Below are positions 12,201 through 22,849 of a stretch of 64,000 bases of DNA, in pieces; positions within the stretch are counted from its first letter, which is position 1, and each line of letters starts with the position of its first letter. The notes under the pieces are model-generated. The model made no database searches and was not told the DNA's origin. It saw only the letters and a program-made list of their open reading frames with translations. The stretch comes from Siderastrea radians (taxonomy: Eukaryota > Cnidaria > Anthozoa > Scleractinia > Rhizangiidae). The stretch spans positions 59,915,858 through 59,979,857 of the forward strand of contig OZ024889.1 in the NCBI GenBank assembly GCA_964017195.1. Reading direction: 5' to 3'. A program made the position numbers and the translations under genes.

Positions 12201-13623
12201 TAATGGCTCATGAGTAATAACTGGTGACGTTTAAAGCTCAATTTCCTACATTGTAAATCATACATGCACACCAACCTTTCATAGAGATCTGACTGTGAAG
12301 AATCATTTGAGGAGGTTTGAAGGTCCTCACGTTGTTGAAGGCGCCCTACAAACCACAAAGTCTGTCAGCATGTCGTGAACAAAATAATGGTGGTATGGAC
12401 AAAAAATATTTCTCACAAACATTCTGAAATGAGACAGTGGGGTTGGAGCCTGGGAGAAAGAAGGCAGAAAGTGTACAGGAGGAAGGAATAGATGGGCAGG
12501 AAGTAGCATCCATGAGATAATGCAAAACACTCACAGAAGAAATACGAAAAATGACACAGCACTGCACAATATTTTCCATTAAAAAAGTGCAAAGAAATGG
12601 GAGAAAATAAAATGGGGTGGGAACTACGTTGAAAGGATATAGAAAGTGGGAAGTTTGGTCCCCCTGTACCCACCCTTCCCCCCCCCCCCCCCCCTTCACA
12701 AACCAAGACCTTTGTATAAGGTGGGTACTTGGAATGAGGGGTGGGCCAGCTGGAGTGAAAAAAAACAAAACAAAACAAACAACAACAACAAAAGACAGAA
12801 AAGGAAAATAATACTAATTTAGCTCTTAGAGTGTTATTTTGTTAGAGTGACATGGTGGGGAGGGGGGGGGTAGGGTTACATGATGAGCATGCAATAGTGC
12901 TACTGATGTCTAAATGAAGGGAATCTTTCTGGAATTGGTTCAAGTTTATTATAAGAGAATGGCTTAACCTGGGAAGCAGGACAGCCTCACGGCCCTAAAA
13001 CTGGAAGGCACTCTCTCTAATTCACTGACAGTGAAACTACATTACCCTGAACCACGTCACCTTATCATATGGTAAAAATGGAAGCCTGGAGGTGCGGGAT
13101 TGCGGAAAATTAATTCAGAGTTTAAAAGAACGAGGCATATAACAAATGTACTATTTTGTTATTCTTTTGTTATTCAATGAGATGCAAATGAGTGTGCGGC
13201 GTTTTTCTGCAATCCCGCACCTCAGAGCATCCTAGGGACAATGTCTGTCTGTATTTTATGACACAATGACATCCTTGCAACTCGTCAAGACACACTATGG
13301 AAAATTTCAATGAAAAGCACAAACCTCCCTGTCGATAGAAGTGCATGGACTGTATAAGGTAATTACTTACGGACGAGTAATTCTGACTCGTGGTTGATCT
13401 TCTGTTGTAGAAGCCATTCCTTGCACTTTTTGAGTTCCAAAAGCGGGTTCCTTTCTTCATCTTCCTCTTCATCCAAAATTTCATCTATATGCCCATCGTC
13501 TTCAGCAGTATTTCTGCCTTCAAGGTTCAGCCTTCTGGTCGCTATAGGACTCGTGGTTTCGAGTGGTTGGTCTTCAATGTTTTCTTCAATTGTTCCCTCT
13601 GAATTTGCCGCCATTTTGATCAC
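6227..13623 (-). CDS. CENPH: Centromere protein H, inner kinetochore CENP-H/I/K/M subunit
   Basis: Exons, in transcript order: 13623-13371, 12345-12276, 11971-11900, 11290-11204, 10498-10435, 10014-9963, [one small exon], 7807-7746, 7019-6959, 6322-6227. All have GT-AG borders, and phases agree except across the bracketed gap, where an exon entering at phase 1 and leaving at phase 0 is needed. 9405-9359 satisfies that but is weak. With it the protein is 287 residues (human about 247). The first exon is acidic (EILDEEEDEERNPLLEL) and the middle is coiled coil. The end reads KIDIVRNVFQ then GVIVGSGVDWASDEDMRRLV, matching the human CENP-H C-terminus pattern (HVFQNLILGSKVNWAEDPAL). CENP-H acts in the constitutive centromere network. 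The start may be Met1 at 13623 or the MAANSEG methionine nine bases in. It shares a 289-bp divergent promoter with TPGS2. Confidence 0.85.
7530..7676. repeat. 147-bp palindromic MITE, copy 1
   Basis: Runs from GGCCCCAGTTGCTCAAAAGC to its near complement ending in GGGGCC. Internal tatccactggata motifs make most of it one hairpin. A second copy lies at 32966-33113. Both are flanked by cct/ctg bases, so the exact boundary and target duplication cannot be fixed. It is in a CENP-H intron. A diverged fragment ending ttgaacaactgaggcc is at 8280-8308. Confidence 0.8.
8310..9340. other. CENP-H intron, no exon or clear repeat seen
   Basis: Open frames on either strand here have no recognisable protein signal and no convincing paired splice sites. 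The exon missing from the CENP-H model must lie between 7808 and 9962; 9359-9405 on the minus strand is the only phase-compatible candidate I found. Confidence 0.5.
12660..12695. repeat. Poly-C tract in CENP-H intron 1
   Basis: A run of about 18 C between 12677 and 12695 follows C-rich sequence. Other homopolymer C/G runs are at 9417-9424, 14407-14422, 24398-24409, 30381-30393 and 44549-44561. Confidence 0.8.
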
Positions 13624-13912
13624 AACAAAACTTTGTTTCGTTCCCAGATTCCCGCAATTTTACAGATCTCGTATCTTTCCCAGTCGGGGGACGGTGGGAG
13701 ATACTGGGCGAAGTACCCAGATCTTCGTTTGTTTCTCAAACTCCTTTCTTTCAAATAACCATAGAAATAACACTTTAGCTTTTCTTAAGTTCGAAAAGAT
13801 TTTAAGAACATATTTTCTGAGTTAGCGAGCTATCTGCAAATGTTTTATTCTGATTCACACACACCCCTCTCTACTGGGGAGAGATTGGTTATCTGTCGTC
13901 CTTGGTTTCAAA
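13624..13912. promoter_or_regulatory. Probable bidirectional promoter, CENPH / TPGS2
   Basis: Only 289 bp separate the two divergent start codons. No TATA box stands out for either gene. The assignment rests on spacing and orientation alone. Confidence 0.55.
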
Positions 13913-16900
13913 ATGGCGTCCTTGAGTGAGCAAAGTCGAGTGAGAGAATTGTTTGATTCTATGACCTTAGGAGTTGTTCGATCTCTAGGTGAGTCTACAA
14001 CAAATAAACTTAAATATAAGGTTATTGCAAAAACAATATTGGAAAACGTTTTTGTGAAAGCTGAGAGAAAAAAACGGAGTGAATCGTTTCACTTAACTTA
14101 AAATCTAATGTGCTATTGCATTTAAAATTCGCACCCCCTTGGTTGAGGACTGACCTTTCCCTCTTGCCTCTAAAGAATTCCATTAAAAAGTGAAGACTTC
14201 CTTAAGAAATGGGTTTACCCCTGAAGAATTTCGCAAAAAAAAACATTTACCCCTGAAGAATTCCATGAAATCTCAGTTTACTCCTGAAGAATTCCACTTA
14301 TAATATGGGTTTTACCCCTAAAAATTCCCCAGCTTCTGGCCTTTACCCCTGAAGAATTCCACCACTTTTATCCCTTACCCTTGAAGAATTCCACTGGTCG
14401 TCAACCGGGGGGGGGGGGGGGGTGTACATCTAATTAATGCAATAGCCCAATGTGAAGTTCTGTAGCACTGTACCATTGTGTAGAGATTGTAAGCTAGCTA
14501 TCATCCATGTAGAATAAGACTTCATAATTTCGTTTTTAGAGAAGAAACCTGGCGTAACAGATGTACGTCTTCTGGACAGACAACCAGCAGAGAAACACAT
14601 TATATTCACTTGGGAGCAGGTTAGTTACATGTAACTGGCATTTTAATCACAATGAATAAAATTATTAGTCACATAATTTATTTGTTTTGAAAATAAAAGA
14701 CTGTGACTCATTCACTCTGAAAGTGACTCAGTTGAACTGTCTATCCATCCATCTATTGATCCATCCATCTATCCATTCATCAGCAAACAATCAATCAATT
14801 CATTCATTCATTCATTCATTCATTCATTCATTCATTCATTCATTTATTCATTCCTTTTATTCATTCATTCATTCATTCATTCATTCATTCATTCATTCAT
14901 TCATTCGGTGGGTCAGTCAGTCAATCTGTCTGTCTGTTTGTCTGTCAGTCAGTCAGTCAGTCAGTCAGTCAGTCAGTCAATTAGTTAGTCAGTTAGCCAT
15001 TCAAGCAGTCAGTGATCAGTCAGTCAGTCAGTCAACATAAAAACTGAAATAACTGAATTTTTACATTAAAGTTTTGTTATTTATTTTCTTTTTTTACATA
15101 AAAATTATCCATCCTTCCCCATAATGATGCTATGAACATCAAATGTTTCTCTCTTTGTTTGACAGAAAAACATGTGCATCCTGCCAGAGGACTTAAAGAA
15201 TTTTTTCCTGACAACAAATGGGCTTTTGATACAGTGGAGCATCAAGTTTGATGGTAATTTATTAATAAGCTTCTGTTGTGAGTTGACCTTAATTTTCTTT
15301 TTGCAATTTCAAACTGAATATGCTCATTACCACTGATGCGGACATGTGTTTTCAGGAAGCGTTTTACCTCTCGGAAAGATGGAAATAAATCCTGTGGCTG
15401 GTTTGGTGTCACTATCAAAAGCAACAACAGTTAGTGACGATAAGCCCTCTTTGGCCGACATAGATTCTGACACTGATGAAGAGGATGATAAAGGTAGAGT
15501 TGCTTTGGAAATTAAAATATATTCCAAACTGCACTGCAGTGCAACTCTCTGGGGGCAGATAGTCAGTCAGTCAGTCAGTCAGTCAGTCAGTCAGTCAGAC
15601 AGTCAGTCAGTCAGTCAGTCAGTCAGTCATTCAGTAAGTCTCTGAAGTCAGTCAGTCAGTCAGTCAGTCACCCCTGTGGAAGTACCCTTTAGAATTTCTG
15701 GCAGACTGTTTGCATTTTAATGAATAACTTTCAATGCTATCTTTTGCTTTGACTGTGCTACCCTTTTCTAGGTCATATAAAACCACATTTTGATAATCGA
15801 TACAAGCTTTTTGAACTGGATCCATGTGATGGTTATGGGAAAGTTTGCTTGGTTTACAAGGACATTAAAGCTGGTAAGTGAAATTTAAATTAAAAAACAA
15901 CTTACAGCTACTTCAAATTAGTTCACCAGCAAATTAGTTCTTCATTATCATCACCAACATCATCCTCATCATCATCATCCTCATCATCATCATCATCGTC
16001 ATCAGTTTAGCTTCGTACTGTGTTCCTCAAATTTTGGCTTTTTAGATCCTCCTTCCCCTAGGAATTTCTGATGACCTTCCATGGGGCAGGTATGGATTTT
16101 TCTGGAACAGCACATTCAGCTTTGGGTTATTTGGTGCAAATGTTAATGCTTGTGGAGATAACTGTATAATAATTATTAGGATGATGATCTTTGTTTGAAA
16201 AGCTCATGACAATGCTGTTCTTCTCTTCTCAGGAGTAACAACCAGTCAACCAGAAATATGGTTTCTTGATCGTTCATTGGAATGGTTCTATCTTGCATCT
16301 TGTTTCACTGATTACTTTAGAATGATGATTGTACATCTTGGTCTTCCTCTCTGGCAATATCTGTTTACTGCAACAGGCCTCAGCCCTGAAACAAAGGTCA
16401 GTGTTACTATCAACTTGAAGGGAAAACCTATGATCATAAGATGTTATCTTGGTGTGTCCCAAGGGGCACTCAATATAGTTTTGTAGCTGGAGGCTCTGCC
16501 CAAGTTACCCTTTCGTGTACTAATTTTTGTCAAAATGGTACCTTTCCCAAGTACCTTGAACAAAAGTTCCACCTTTTTCGTATCTCAAAAATAAGACTAA
16601 AACAGTAAAGGCTTGAAGGCTCCAAGCTTTCTTATATTTTGGCATTGTACATACAACTTCTGCTAAAATTAGAAATCTGTTTTTTTAAAACAGATGGATG
16701 GAAACTAGATCATTTTGATCTAGTTTCCATCCATCTCAGTTTATGGTGTATTTCGGCAACTCTTTATAATAACAAAATAACAGATTTCCCTACCCTTTCA
16801 TTACTACAAGGGCAACAAAGGTGCCTCCTTTCAGGCAGAGCCTCCCTGTATAGCCCAAAGTAGAGAGTACCCCCAGAGAGGGGGGTGTAATGTGGGGAGG

Positions 16901-17293
16901 CCTGAGTGTCTGTGATGGGACAGGAGGGCTAAGGCCTAATTGAAAGTATTCAGAGGTTTCCATCTCTGGGATGGGTGGAAGGTAAAATGTTGTGCCATTG
17001 TTGTTTAAAAAATGAACCTCTCCCAACAGCAATGGTTCAATCTGTATGCACCAACAAGACTAGCTATTGACATGGTGAGCATGGATCAGCAAGGACAACA
17101 GAAACCAAGCACAGATGGAAATCAAGCAGCTACAAATCTCCATTTTAATGCACTAGATGTAAACAGACTCTTTAAAGGCAAAACAGACAAAGGAAAGAGC
17201 AAACAGTCACAAGCAAAAAAACCACCAGCAGGGAAAACTCAAAATCCAAACCAAGGTCGCGGTGGGCAGCCTGGTAGAACTGCTCCAAGATAA
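13913..17293 (+). CDS. TPGS2: Tubulin polyglutamylase complex subunit 2
   Basis: Seven exons join in phase: 13913-13988, 14540-14619, 15166-15253, 15356-15493, 15772-15873, 16233-16396, 17030-17293, ending TAA, 303 residues (human 300). Recognised from human TPGS2 by EKKPGVTDVRLLDRQPAEKH, then WEQ, KNMCILPEDLKNFFLTTNG, KPHFDNRYKLFELDPCDGYG, KVCLVYKDIKAG, EIWFLDRSLEWFYLASCFTD and GLPLWQYLFTATGLSPETKQ. These fall in the SMI1/KNR4-like fold known for this family. The C-terminus is Lys/Gln/Pro-rich and probably disordered, as in human. The family is a non-catalytic subunit of the TTLL1 polyglutamylase complex that modifies tubulin on cilia and neuronal microtubules. All borders are GT-AG. Introns 2 and 4 contain long microsatellites. 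Confidence 0.95.
14770..15035. repeat. Compound (ATTC)n / (TCAG)n microsatellite
   Basis: ATTC repeats fill 14789-14905 with one interruption near 14842-14858, followed by TCAG/TCTG repeats to 15035. It lies in TPGS2 intron 2. The 117-codon open frame across it (Ile-His-Ser and Val-Ser-Gln repeats) is a by-product of the repeat. Confidence 0.95.
15558..15672. repeat. (AGTC)n microsatellite in TPGS2 intron 4
   Basis: AGTC tetranucleotide repeats with few interruptions, starting 65 bp after the exon 4 donor. This is the same unit as in intron 2 of the same gene. A shorter (ATC)n tract lies in intron 5 at about 15957-16006. Confidence 0.95.
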
Positions 17294-17880
17294 GAACAGT
17301 GTGGACGGCAGACTGCTGTTCAAGATAATATAATTTATTTTTTAACTGCTTTGCACCAATCAAACAGAGATGCAAGTCAACAAAAGTTTGAAATTTGCCA
17401 ATTTGCAATGGGTGATCATAGGGACTCATAAATAAGCACAAGTTTCATACATTGTTGTAAGAAAGTGTTTTCAAAGTTTACATCCGACTTGCCCGAGTTG
17501 GTGGAGTTCATGTCATTGGCCTACGTTATATTGTAAATATTATTGTGACAGAGAACCACAAAATAAGAAGACAATAATTAATTCAGGTTATTTCTGAAGT
17601 ATATATACCTGCCATATCCAAAGATAGTTGCAAAGTACAAAATACATAACATTAGTCTCCCTCATTATTTTGTCAAATGAAGAGGAAGAAGAAAGAAATA
17701 GCAGAGAGCTGTAAAACAGGGTATCTGCTCAAGTAATCAAACCTCTTTGTAGAAGTAGGTGACATATCAGGACTAAAAAGCAGCAAGGGTTCAGTCTGTC
17801 TGCTAGCAAAGTCCAATGTGAACTAAACAGCAGTTGCCAGCACATTTTAGAGGGAGAGGGTATAATGACAGTTAAATCTT
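17294..17880. other. TPGS2 3' flank, no gene seen
   Basis: Non-coding, AT-rich. It should hold the TPGS2 3'UTR; I could not pick a clear canonical polyadenylation signal. Confidence 0.5.
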
Positions 17881-17881
17881 G

Positions 17882-18115
17882 TTGGGGCATGTTGGTATGG
17901 CGATTAGCACACTGGTCTTCAGATTTGAAGGTCATTGGCTTGAGGCCTGGTCTCTACATCCTGCTTTGTGTTTCCTTGGACAAGAAACTTTAGTCCACAT
18001 TGTCTCTCTCCTCCCAGGTGTATAAATACGTACTGGTGACATAACCTGGTGGTGACCTTGCCATGCATGGACTAAGCTTCCCATCCAGGGACAGTGTAGC
18101 AATACCTAAAAGCTA
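17882..18115 (+). mobile_element. tRNA-derived SINE, copy 1
   Basis: A tRNA-like head (A-box-like TGGCGATTAGCACACTGG, degenerate B box near 17931-17946) is followed by a body shared with 31735-31990: tttccttggacaagaaact, cacattgtctctctcc, cccaggtgtataaa, tactggtgaca. It carries several mutations in the B box, so it is an old copy. Confidence 0.75.
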
Positions 18116-18374
18116 CAACCTTGGACAAAACTCTTGAGACAGATCTGCCTGTATTCCAATATCGATGCCTTAATTGGACACTGCAAGACCTGTACAAATT
18201 GCTCCCCTCCCCACCCCCGTACAATGTTGTTTTGGCCATGATGCTTGCCCATACAAATCCTGTGGTCTTCAAAACAACATTGAAAGAGGAGAGGGGGGAG
18301 GACAGATACTTATGCAGTAGTGTGAGAGGTTTAATTAAAAACAATAGGAAAATACGGGTGTGTTTTCAATGTTT

Positions 18375-19093
18375 ATAACATAGAGGGAAAAATTACTGAT
18401 TGCTGATTGGTTGAGACAGATAGATAGATAGATAGATAAACTTTATTTTAACACGATAATAATAAAAGCTAAAAGCTTGTGGGGTCGTGTATTTAAATTT
18501 AAGATTAAAATTACAATTAAATATCTAAAATTACAATTCTTATGTTTACAGTAAAATTAATTATTTAATTAATTACTAACTAGAACTGTTACTATACTAG
18601 ATGATTAAAATAAACTAACTAAAAGCTAATTATATATAAAATCACTATGTCTGTGGCGGGTTGTTGAAGCCGACAGGGCGTTAAAATTAAAATCTTTAAA
18701 ATATGCTCTATTTACAACATGCTTTCTTAGCTCTAAAAAACTTGAAAAACTCTTCTGTTGATTGTGGTATTCAACAATGTTCCAAAGTACAGATCCCTTG
18801 TATCTGAGTGAATCCTTCATGAATCGCGAGTTGAATCTTGGTATCGAAGATAGTTGTTTTCCTCGGAGCGAATAGCCGTGACTGGAGTTGTCTAGTATCG
18901 ATTTCATCAGAGGCTCGGGCAGGCTGTCGTTGTTTGCCTTATAAAATAGCCTAAGGATGCCAGAGGGCATTTTTTCTTAATTTTCTTTCCAACGAGGGCA
19001 AAATTACTGACTCCTGATTGGCCAAGCGCCAAAAATACTCGCATTTGATTGGCTGAGCGCGAGAGCGCGCCATTTGCATTATGTAAGCGTCTT
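18375..19093. repeat. Repeat fragment A, split by the LINE
   Basis: Sequence from 18375-18419 and 18962-19060 corresponds to continuous sequence at 19745-19885 (aacatagaggg, attactgattgctgattggt, then gagggcaaaattactgactc). The LINE occupies the middle. Confidence 0.8.
18420..18961 (-). mobile_element. 5'-truncated LINE 3' end (CR1/L2-like) with GATA tail
   Basis: Read on the minus strand, an open frame from about 18961 to 18626 encodes a LINE-type C-terminus (ILRLFYKANNDSLPEPL; RFMKDSLRYKGSVLWNIV). An AT-rich 3'UTR and a TATC microsatellite tail at 18416-18437 follow. Both flanks match the uninterrupted sequence at 19745-19885, which fixes the insertion site (gagacag / agggcatt). CR1/L2 is suggested by the microsatellite tail and the short target duplication (about 2 bp). 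Confidence 0.75.
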
Positions 19094-19574
19094 GAAACGA
19101 AAAGCAGATTTTGAATTGGATTCTGAGTTGTTCAACACAAGAATATCGTTTCAGAGTTTAAATTTAACCGAGTTGGTTGGCAAAAATGGTTGGAAATCAG
19201 GTGATAGCTCGAAGAGAAATTCCAGAAGGTGAACCTGAATGTTCTACGGGAAACAGCAAATGGTTGTTTGTTTTAAAACTACCGAAAACCTTGGTTAATT
19301 CAGCGAGCGAGTGGTCGCTTCGCAACTCAGGTAAATAAATTAAGTCTTACTTAGTTTGAGTTTTGAGTGTGAGTTTGTTAATGAACTAGAACTGTAATTA
19401 TCTCAAAAGATGAACATATGCATAAAAGACAGTTTTCTTTTTGTTCTGGCCGCTGAGTAGCAGTTTAATAAACTGCTTGTGTGGAGAATTGTTTATTCTG
19501 AGGGCCGGCTGCGGTTGTGTTTTGATGTGCATAGAAAGTTTTCAGAAAATTTTGCCCTCTATGTTATAAACAAG

Positions 19575-19740
19575 TAATCGCATTGAGTCCTCGTAAAATT
19601 AAGGATAAATTTTCACTTGTATTTTCAAAGTTTTCACAAATTGCCCTCGTCGCTACGCGACTCGGGCAATTTTGCGAAAACTTTGAAGATACGCGTGAAA
19701 ATTTATCCTTAATTCTACTCGGCCTCATGCGATTACATAT
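19575..19740. repeat. Palindromic MITE (about 165 bp)
   Basis: The left arm (aatcgcattgagtcctcg, aaattaaggataaattttca, tttcaaagttttca, aattgccctcg) is mirrored by ctcgggcaattttgcgaaaa, ctttgaagata, tgaaaatttatccttaat and catgcgatta. The loop is tcgctacgcga. Confidence 0.85.
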
Positions 19741-19744
19741 ACTT

Positions 19745-19885
19745 ATAACATAGAGGGCAAAATTACTGATTGCTGATTGGTTGAGACAGAGGGCATTTAT
19801 TCTTAATTTTCTTTCCAATGAGGGCAAAATTACTGACTCCTGATTGGCCAAGTGCCAAAAATACTCCCATTTGATTGACCATAGG
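19745..19885. repeat. Repeat fragment B, uninterrupted counterpart of fragment A
   Basis: Near-identical to the flanks of the LINE at 18420-18961 but with gagacagagggcatt continuous. It is therefore the empty-site paralogue. Confidence 0.8.
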
Positions 19886-20866
19886 GGTGTTTTAGAAAGA
19901 GAGTTCTGGGGGAAAACAATTATTGTAAAGGTTTGAAAAGTTATTTATTATTTCTTTTTAATAAGAAATGAACAAAACTGATGAACTCAACAATATTATT
20001 TATTGCCTTTCTTTTAAAATACAGGGGCATGGTGTTATAGTTAAGTTACTGTAATGTTTCACTGGACTGTAGAGAAAGAAGTAATAAAAATCATGTTTCA
20101 TTTTCTTGGGTACTTATAAATAGTTAACTAAGGAGAATGATGGGAAAGTAAGTTGAACCATGGACAATTTTCACACATGCAGTTTTTTTACTGTCAAACA
20201 AAACCGTAAACAGTCAAAACATTTCTGGAATGTTGTGTTTTTACCAATCACGTGCACGATCTTGAAACTGCAGGAAATTCGCTTCCTATCAGTCAAGGAA
20301 TGACTTTTGTTTTTCGGTTTCTGGCTTTTTCCCCCCCAAAAAATGTTCTCCATCTTATCTTACAATAATTTAAGTTTGTATTCCTAACTGTTTGAGAGCC
20401 ATGTAGTCTGCTATGTTAGTAAACAAATATGGTAGAGGTTTTACATTTGCTACAATTGCAGCAGTATTATAGGAACTGCTGATTGTGTAATTCATCCACT
20501 ATCATTTAGTGGTCTGGTGCACTGTATGCACATTTGACACAGTTTCAACATTTGCAATGGTACATCAGACAGCTTAACAGTATAACAAGTGATTCGACAA
20601 TCAGCAGTTGTTACAACTTGCAGTGTAGGGTTTTTTCTGATTTTTAGCACATTGCAATGTTTGTTTGGAGCCACCGTTTTGCCATGAAGAAATAGCGGTA
20701 AGTGTTACGTGACTTCAACAGTTCAAGTTGTTCAAATTGTCTGTGCATCAAAGCCGTATTTAACCATGTCCAACAGCTATCTGTTGTGTTGACTTCTCAA
20801 AAAATTTTATTGTCCAAAATTACTAAACTCCACTTTCATGCACAAGTGGTTCTGAAATGGAAAGAG
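19886..20866. other. Intergenic, no gene seen
   Basis: AT-rich with short unconvincing frames. No paired splice sites, recognisable protein or strong inverted repeat was found. Confidence 0.5.
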
Positions 20867-21480
20867 CAGGGTAGGAAAAAAAATTTGAAATCCACTTGCC
20901 CAGTGGGCCAGTAATTTTCAGTTTTCACTTGCCCCCACTTAAATGTTACTTGTCCAATGGGAACACAACATGCCTTATCAACTACAGTAGTTCAAGTCCT
21001 ACAGGGTAGGTATCTTTCACCTAGTTTAAAGTACTTGTAAGCTCATTTTGTTATTGTCCATCTGATTATAGACAGTTGTCTATAATCAGTGATAGACTAT
21101 AACAAAATGAGCTTACTGGTACTTGTAACTACACTTTAGGGTCCACTGTAGGTGAAAGATACTGGACAGTGACATCCAATATGGCAGCCAATATGGCAAT
21201 CGGAGGCTAGGATGAATGTGAACAAAGTATGTTTGCATTTTAAATTAATCCAATGCTTTCAACCTCATTGTTTCGCTCATCGATCAGTCTTTGGTTTTGA
21301 ATTAGTTTCTGACTTCCTCTAGAAATTATCATTTATCAAGCTGACAATTTCAGACAGACTCACAAGACTACTGAGGGCTAATTTCCCTTGCCCACCGGGC
21401 CTCCAAACTTCTATTTTCACTTGCCCAAGAGCAAAATTTACTTGCCCCAGGCAATTGGACCCAGGTTTTTTCCTGCCCTG
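20867..21480. mobile_element. hAT-like non-autonomous element, CAGGG ends
   Basis: The left end CAGGGTAGGAAAAAAA and the right end TTTTTTCCTGCCCTG are inverted repeats. Near both ends a short phrase built on cacttgccca recurs. No transposase is visible. Flanks share only GAG, so the target duplication is unclear. A second palindromic MITE sits inside at 21006-21166. Confidence 0.65.
21006..21166. repeat. Nested palindromic MITE
   Basis: The left arm (ggtatctttcacctag, gtacttgtaagctcatttt, attatagacag) pairs with ctgtctataatc-type sequence, aaaatgagcttactggtac and ctgtaggtgaaagatac. It is contained in the hAT-like element 20867-21480, so it inserted later. Confidence 0.8.
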
Positions 21481-21529
21481 GAGAGACTGATGTACAGCTG
21501 TAAACCACTCATTTCCGTTGTTTCAAGAT

Positions 21530-22846
21530 CTCACGTGTGATTGGTCAAAAAACAATTATAATTCGGTAAATTGTGATTGTCTGGGTGAGTGTAGTCCTGA
21601 GAAGGACTGTTTGAGGTGACATTGACTGACATTTCGACAACCTGAGCGGAAGTCATCATCAGAGTCAAGTGAAGTGTGAATCTTCAATAGATGTTATAGG
21701 TCTCTGGTCGTTGTCCTGATTGGTCGACGATCTCGTGATGTTATTGGTCGTCTGTCAGTTAAGCCATGATGTTATTGGCTGTGAAGACTGTTAAACATGA
21801 CTGGTGTGTTTCGATCGGTCTTTTGTTAGTCAAATGTCCGTTGGTCTATTGTTAGTCAAATAAGTCAGTTTGTCTATTGTTTGTCTGTCTTGTTATTGTC
21901 GGCAATCAGCCATTTGTAAGGTGCAGGTAGCTGTTGGCAACGGTTCAGTGGTGTTTGTTCTAAGTTAGTAAACCAGCTTTCCAGATTGATTCGTTGATAG
22001 TAGTCCGCATTCAGCAGAGTCCCAGTCGATTCTGTGGTTTGTTTTTAAATGGTGCTCAACAATGTGATTGTTGATATCACCACTTCTAGTCGCTCATTTG
22101 CGTCCAGTCAGTCGGACGTTCAAATTTCTGCCAGTCTCTCCAATACAAGTGGCCTGGCAGTCGCAGCATTTTTATAAACTGCTCCCTGCTCAGTTCGTCT
22201 TTGTCTTTAATGTTGGTCAGTAGCTGTCGTTAAGTAGTCTGTGATAGGTTTGTGAGCAATGCAGATGTTGTAGGGTTGTAGGATTCTTGCGATAGTTTCA
22301 GAAGTCCCTTTGATGTAAGGTATGGTTGCAGTAGTGGCAGGTGTCGCATTGGTGTTCGTAGCATTGGGTTCAGAGTTTCTGTAAGTGTTGTGTCTAATAA
22401 AGTCTGGGTTGTAATATTGTTCTTGTTGAAAACGTTGTATAAGGACTTGATTTCATCCGTTAAGCTGTCGGGCGAGTCACAAACTAGTTGCACGTGTCTT
22501 GTCAGGGTCCGTGTAGTCGTAGCTTTGTGAGAAGTTGGGTTGTAAGATGATTGGTCGAGTAGTCTGTCGGTATGTGTCGGTTTTCTGTAAATTGTCGTCC
22601 GTAGTTTGTTATTGTCGTGGGTATCTAAGAAGTCTAGAAAAGGTATTTTACCATTTTCCTTTATCTCCTTAGTGAACTGTATGTCGTCATTTTGACCTTT
22701 GAGGTGTTTGTGAAAATCGTCGATTTCGTCTTTGTGTATGGCTGTAAAGGTATCGTCAGTGTAACATAGCCAGAGTGGTAGTGTGCGTTTGTAAGTTGCG
22801 AGGGCTCATTCCTCGATGTTTTACATAACGAATTTAAAAAAAACAA
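21530..22846 (-). mobile_element. Decayed Penelope-like retroelement (RT end plus GIY-YIG)
   Basis: On the minus strand, 22836-22227 encodes the C-terminal part of a Penelope-type reverse transcriptase: LWLCYTDDTFTAIHK (YTDD catalytic motif), then KIPFLDFLDTH, TIYRKPTHTDRLLD and SYNPTSHKATTT. A GIY-YIG endonuclease remnant follows at about 22172-21876 (CCDCQATCIGETGRNLNV, NNHIVEHHLKTNHRIDWDS, then NLESWFTNLEQTPLNRCQQL in another frame). The frame is broken between the RT and GIY-YIG parts, by a TGA after LTGRK, and again near 22000. The 5' part of the RT is missing. The 3' segment down to about 21530 holds a possible hammerhead motif. It is inactive as it stands. Confidence 0.85.
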
Positions 22847-22849
22847 TTA

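Noticed and set aside
12346..12778. Two overlapping minus-strand ORFs of 121-140 codons
   Set aside because: They overlap only the edge of CENP-H exon 2, run through a poly-C tract and lie in another frame; no splice or domain support.
14687..15040. 117-codon plus-strand ORF rich in Ile-His-Ser and Val-Ser-Gln
   Set aside because: It is a translation of ATTC and TCAG microsatellites inside a TPGS2 intron.
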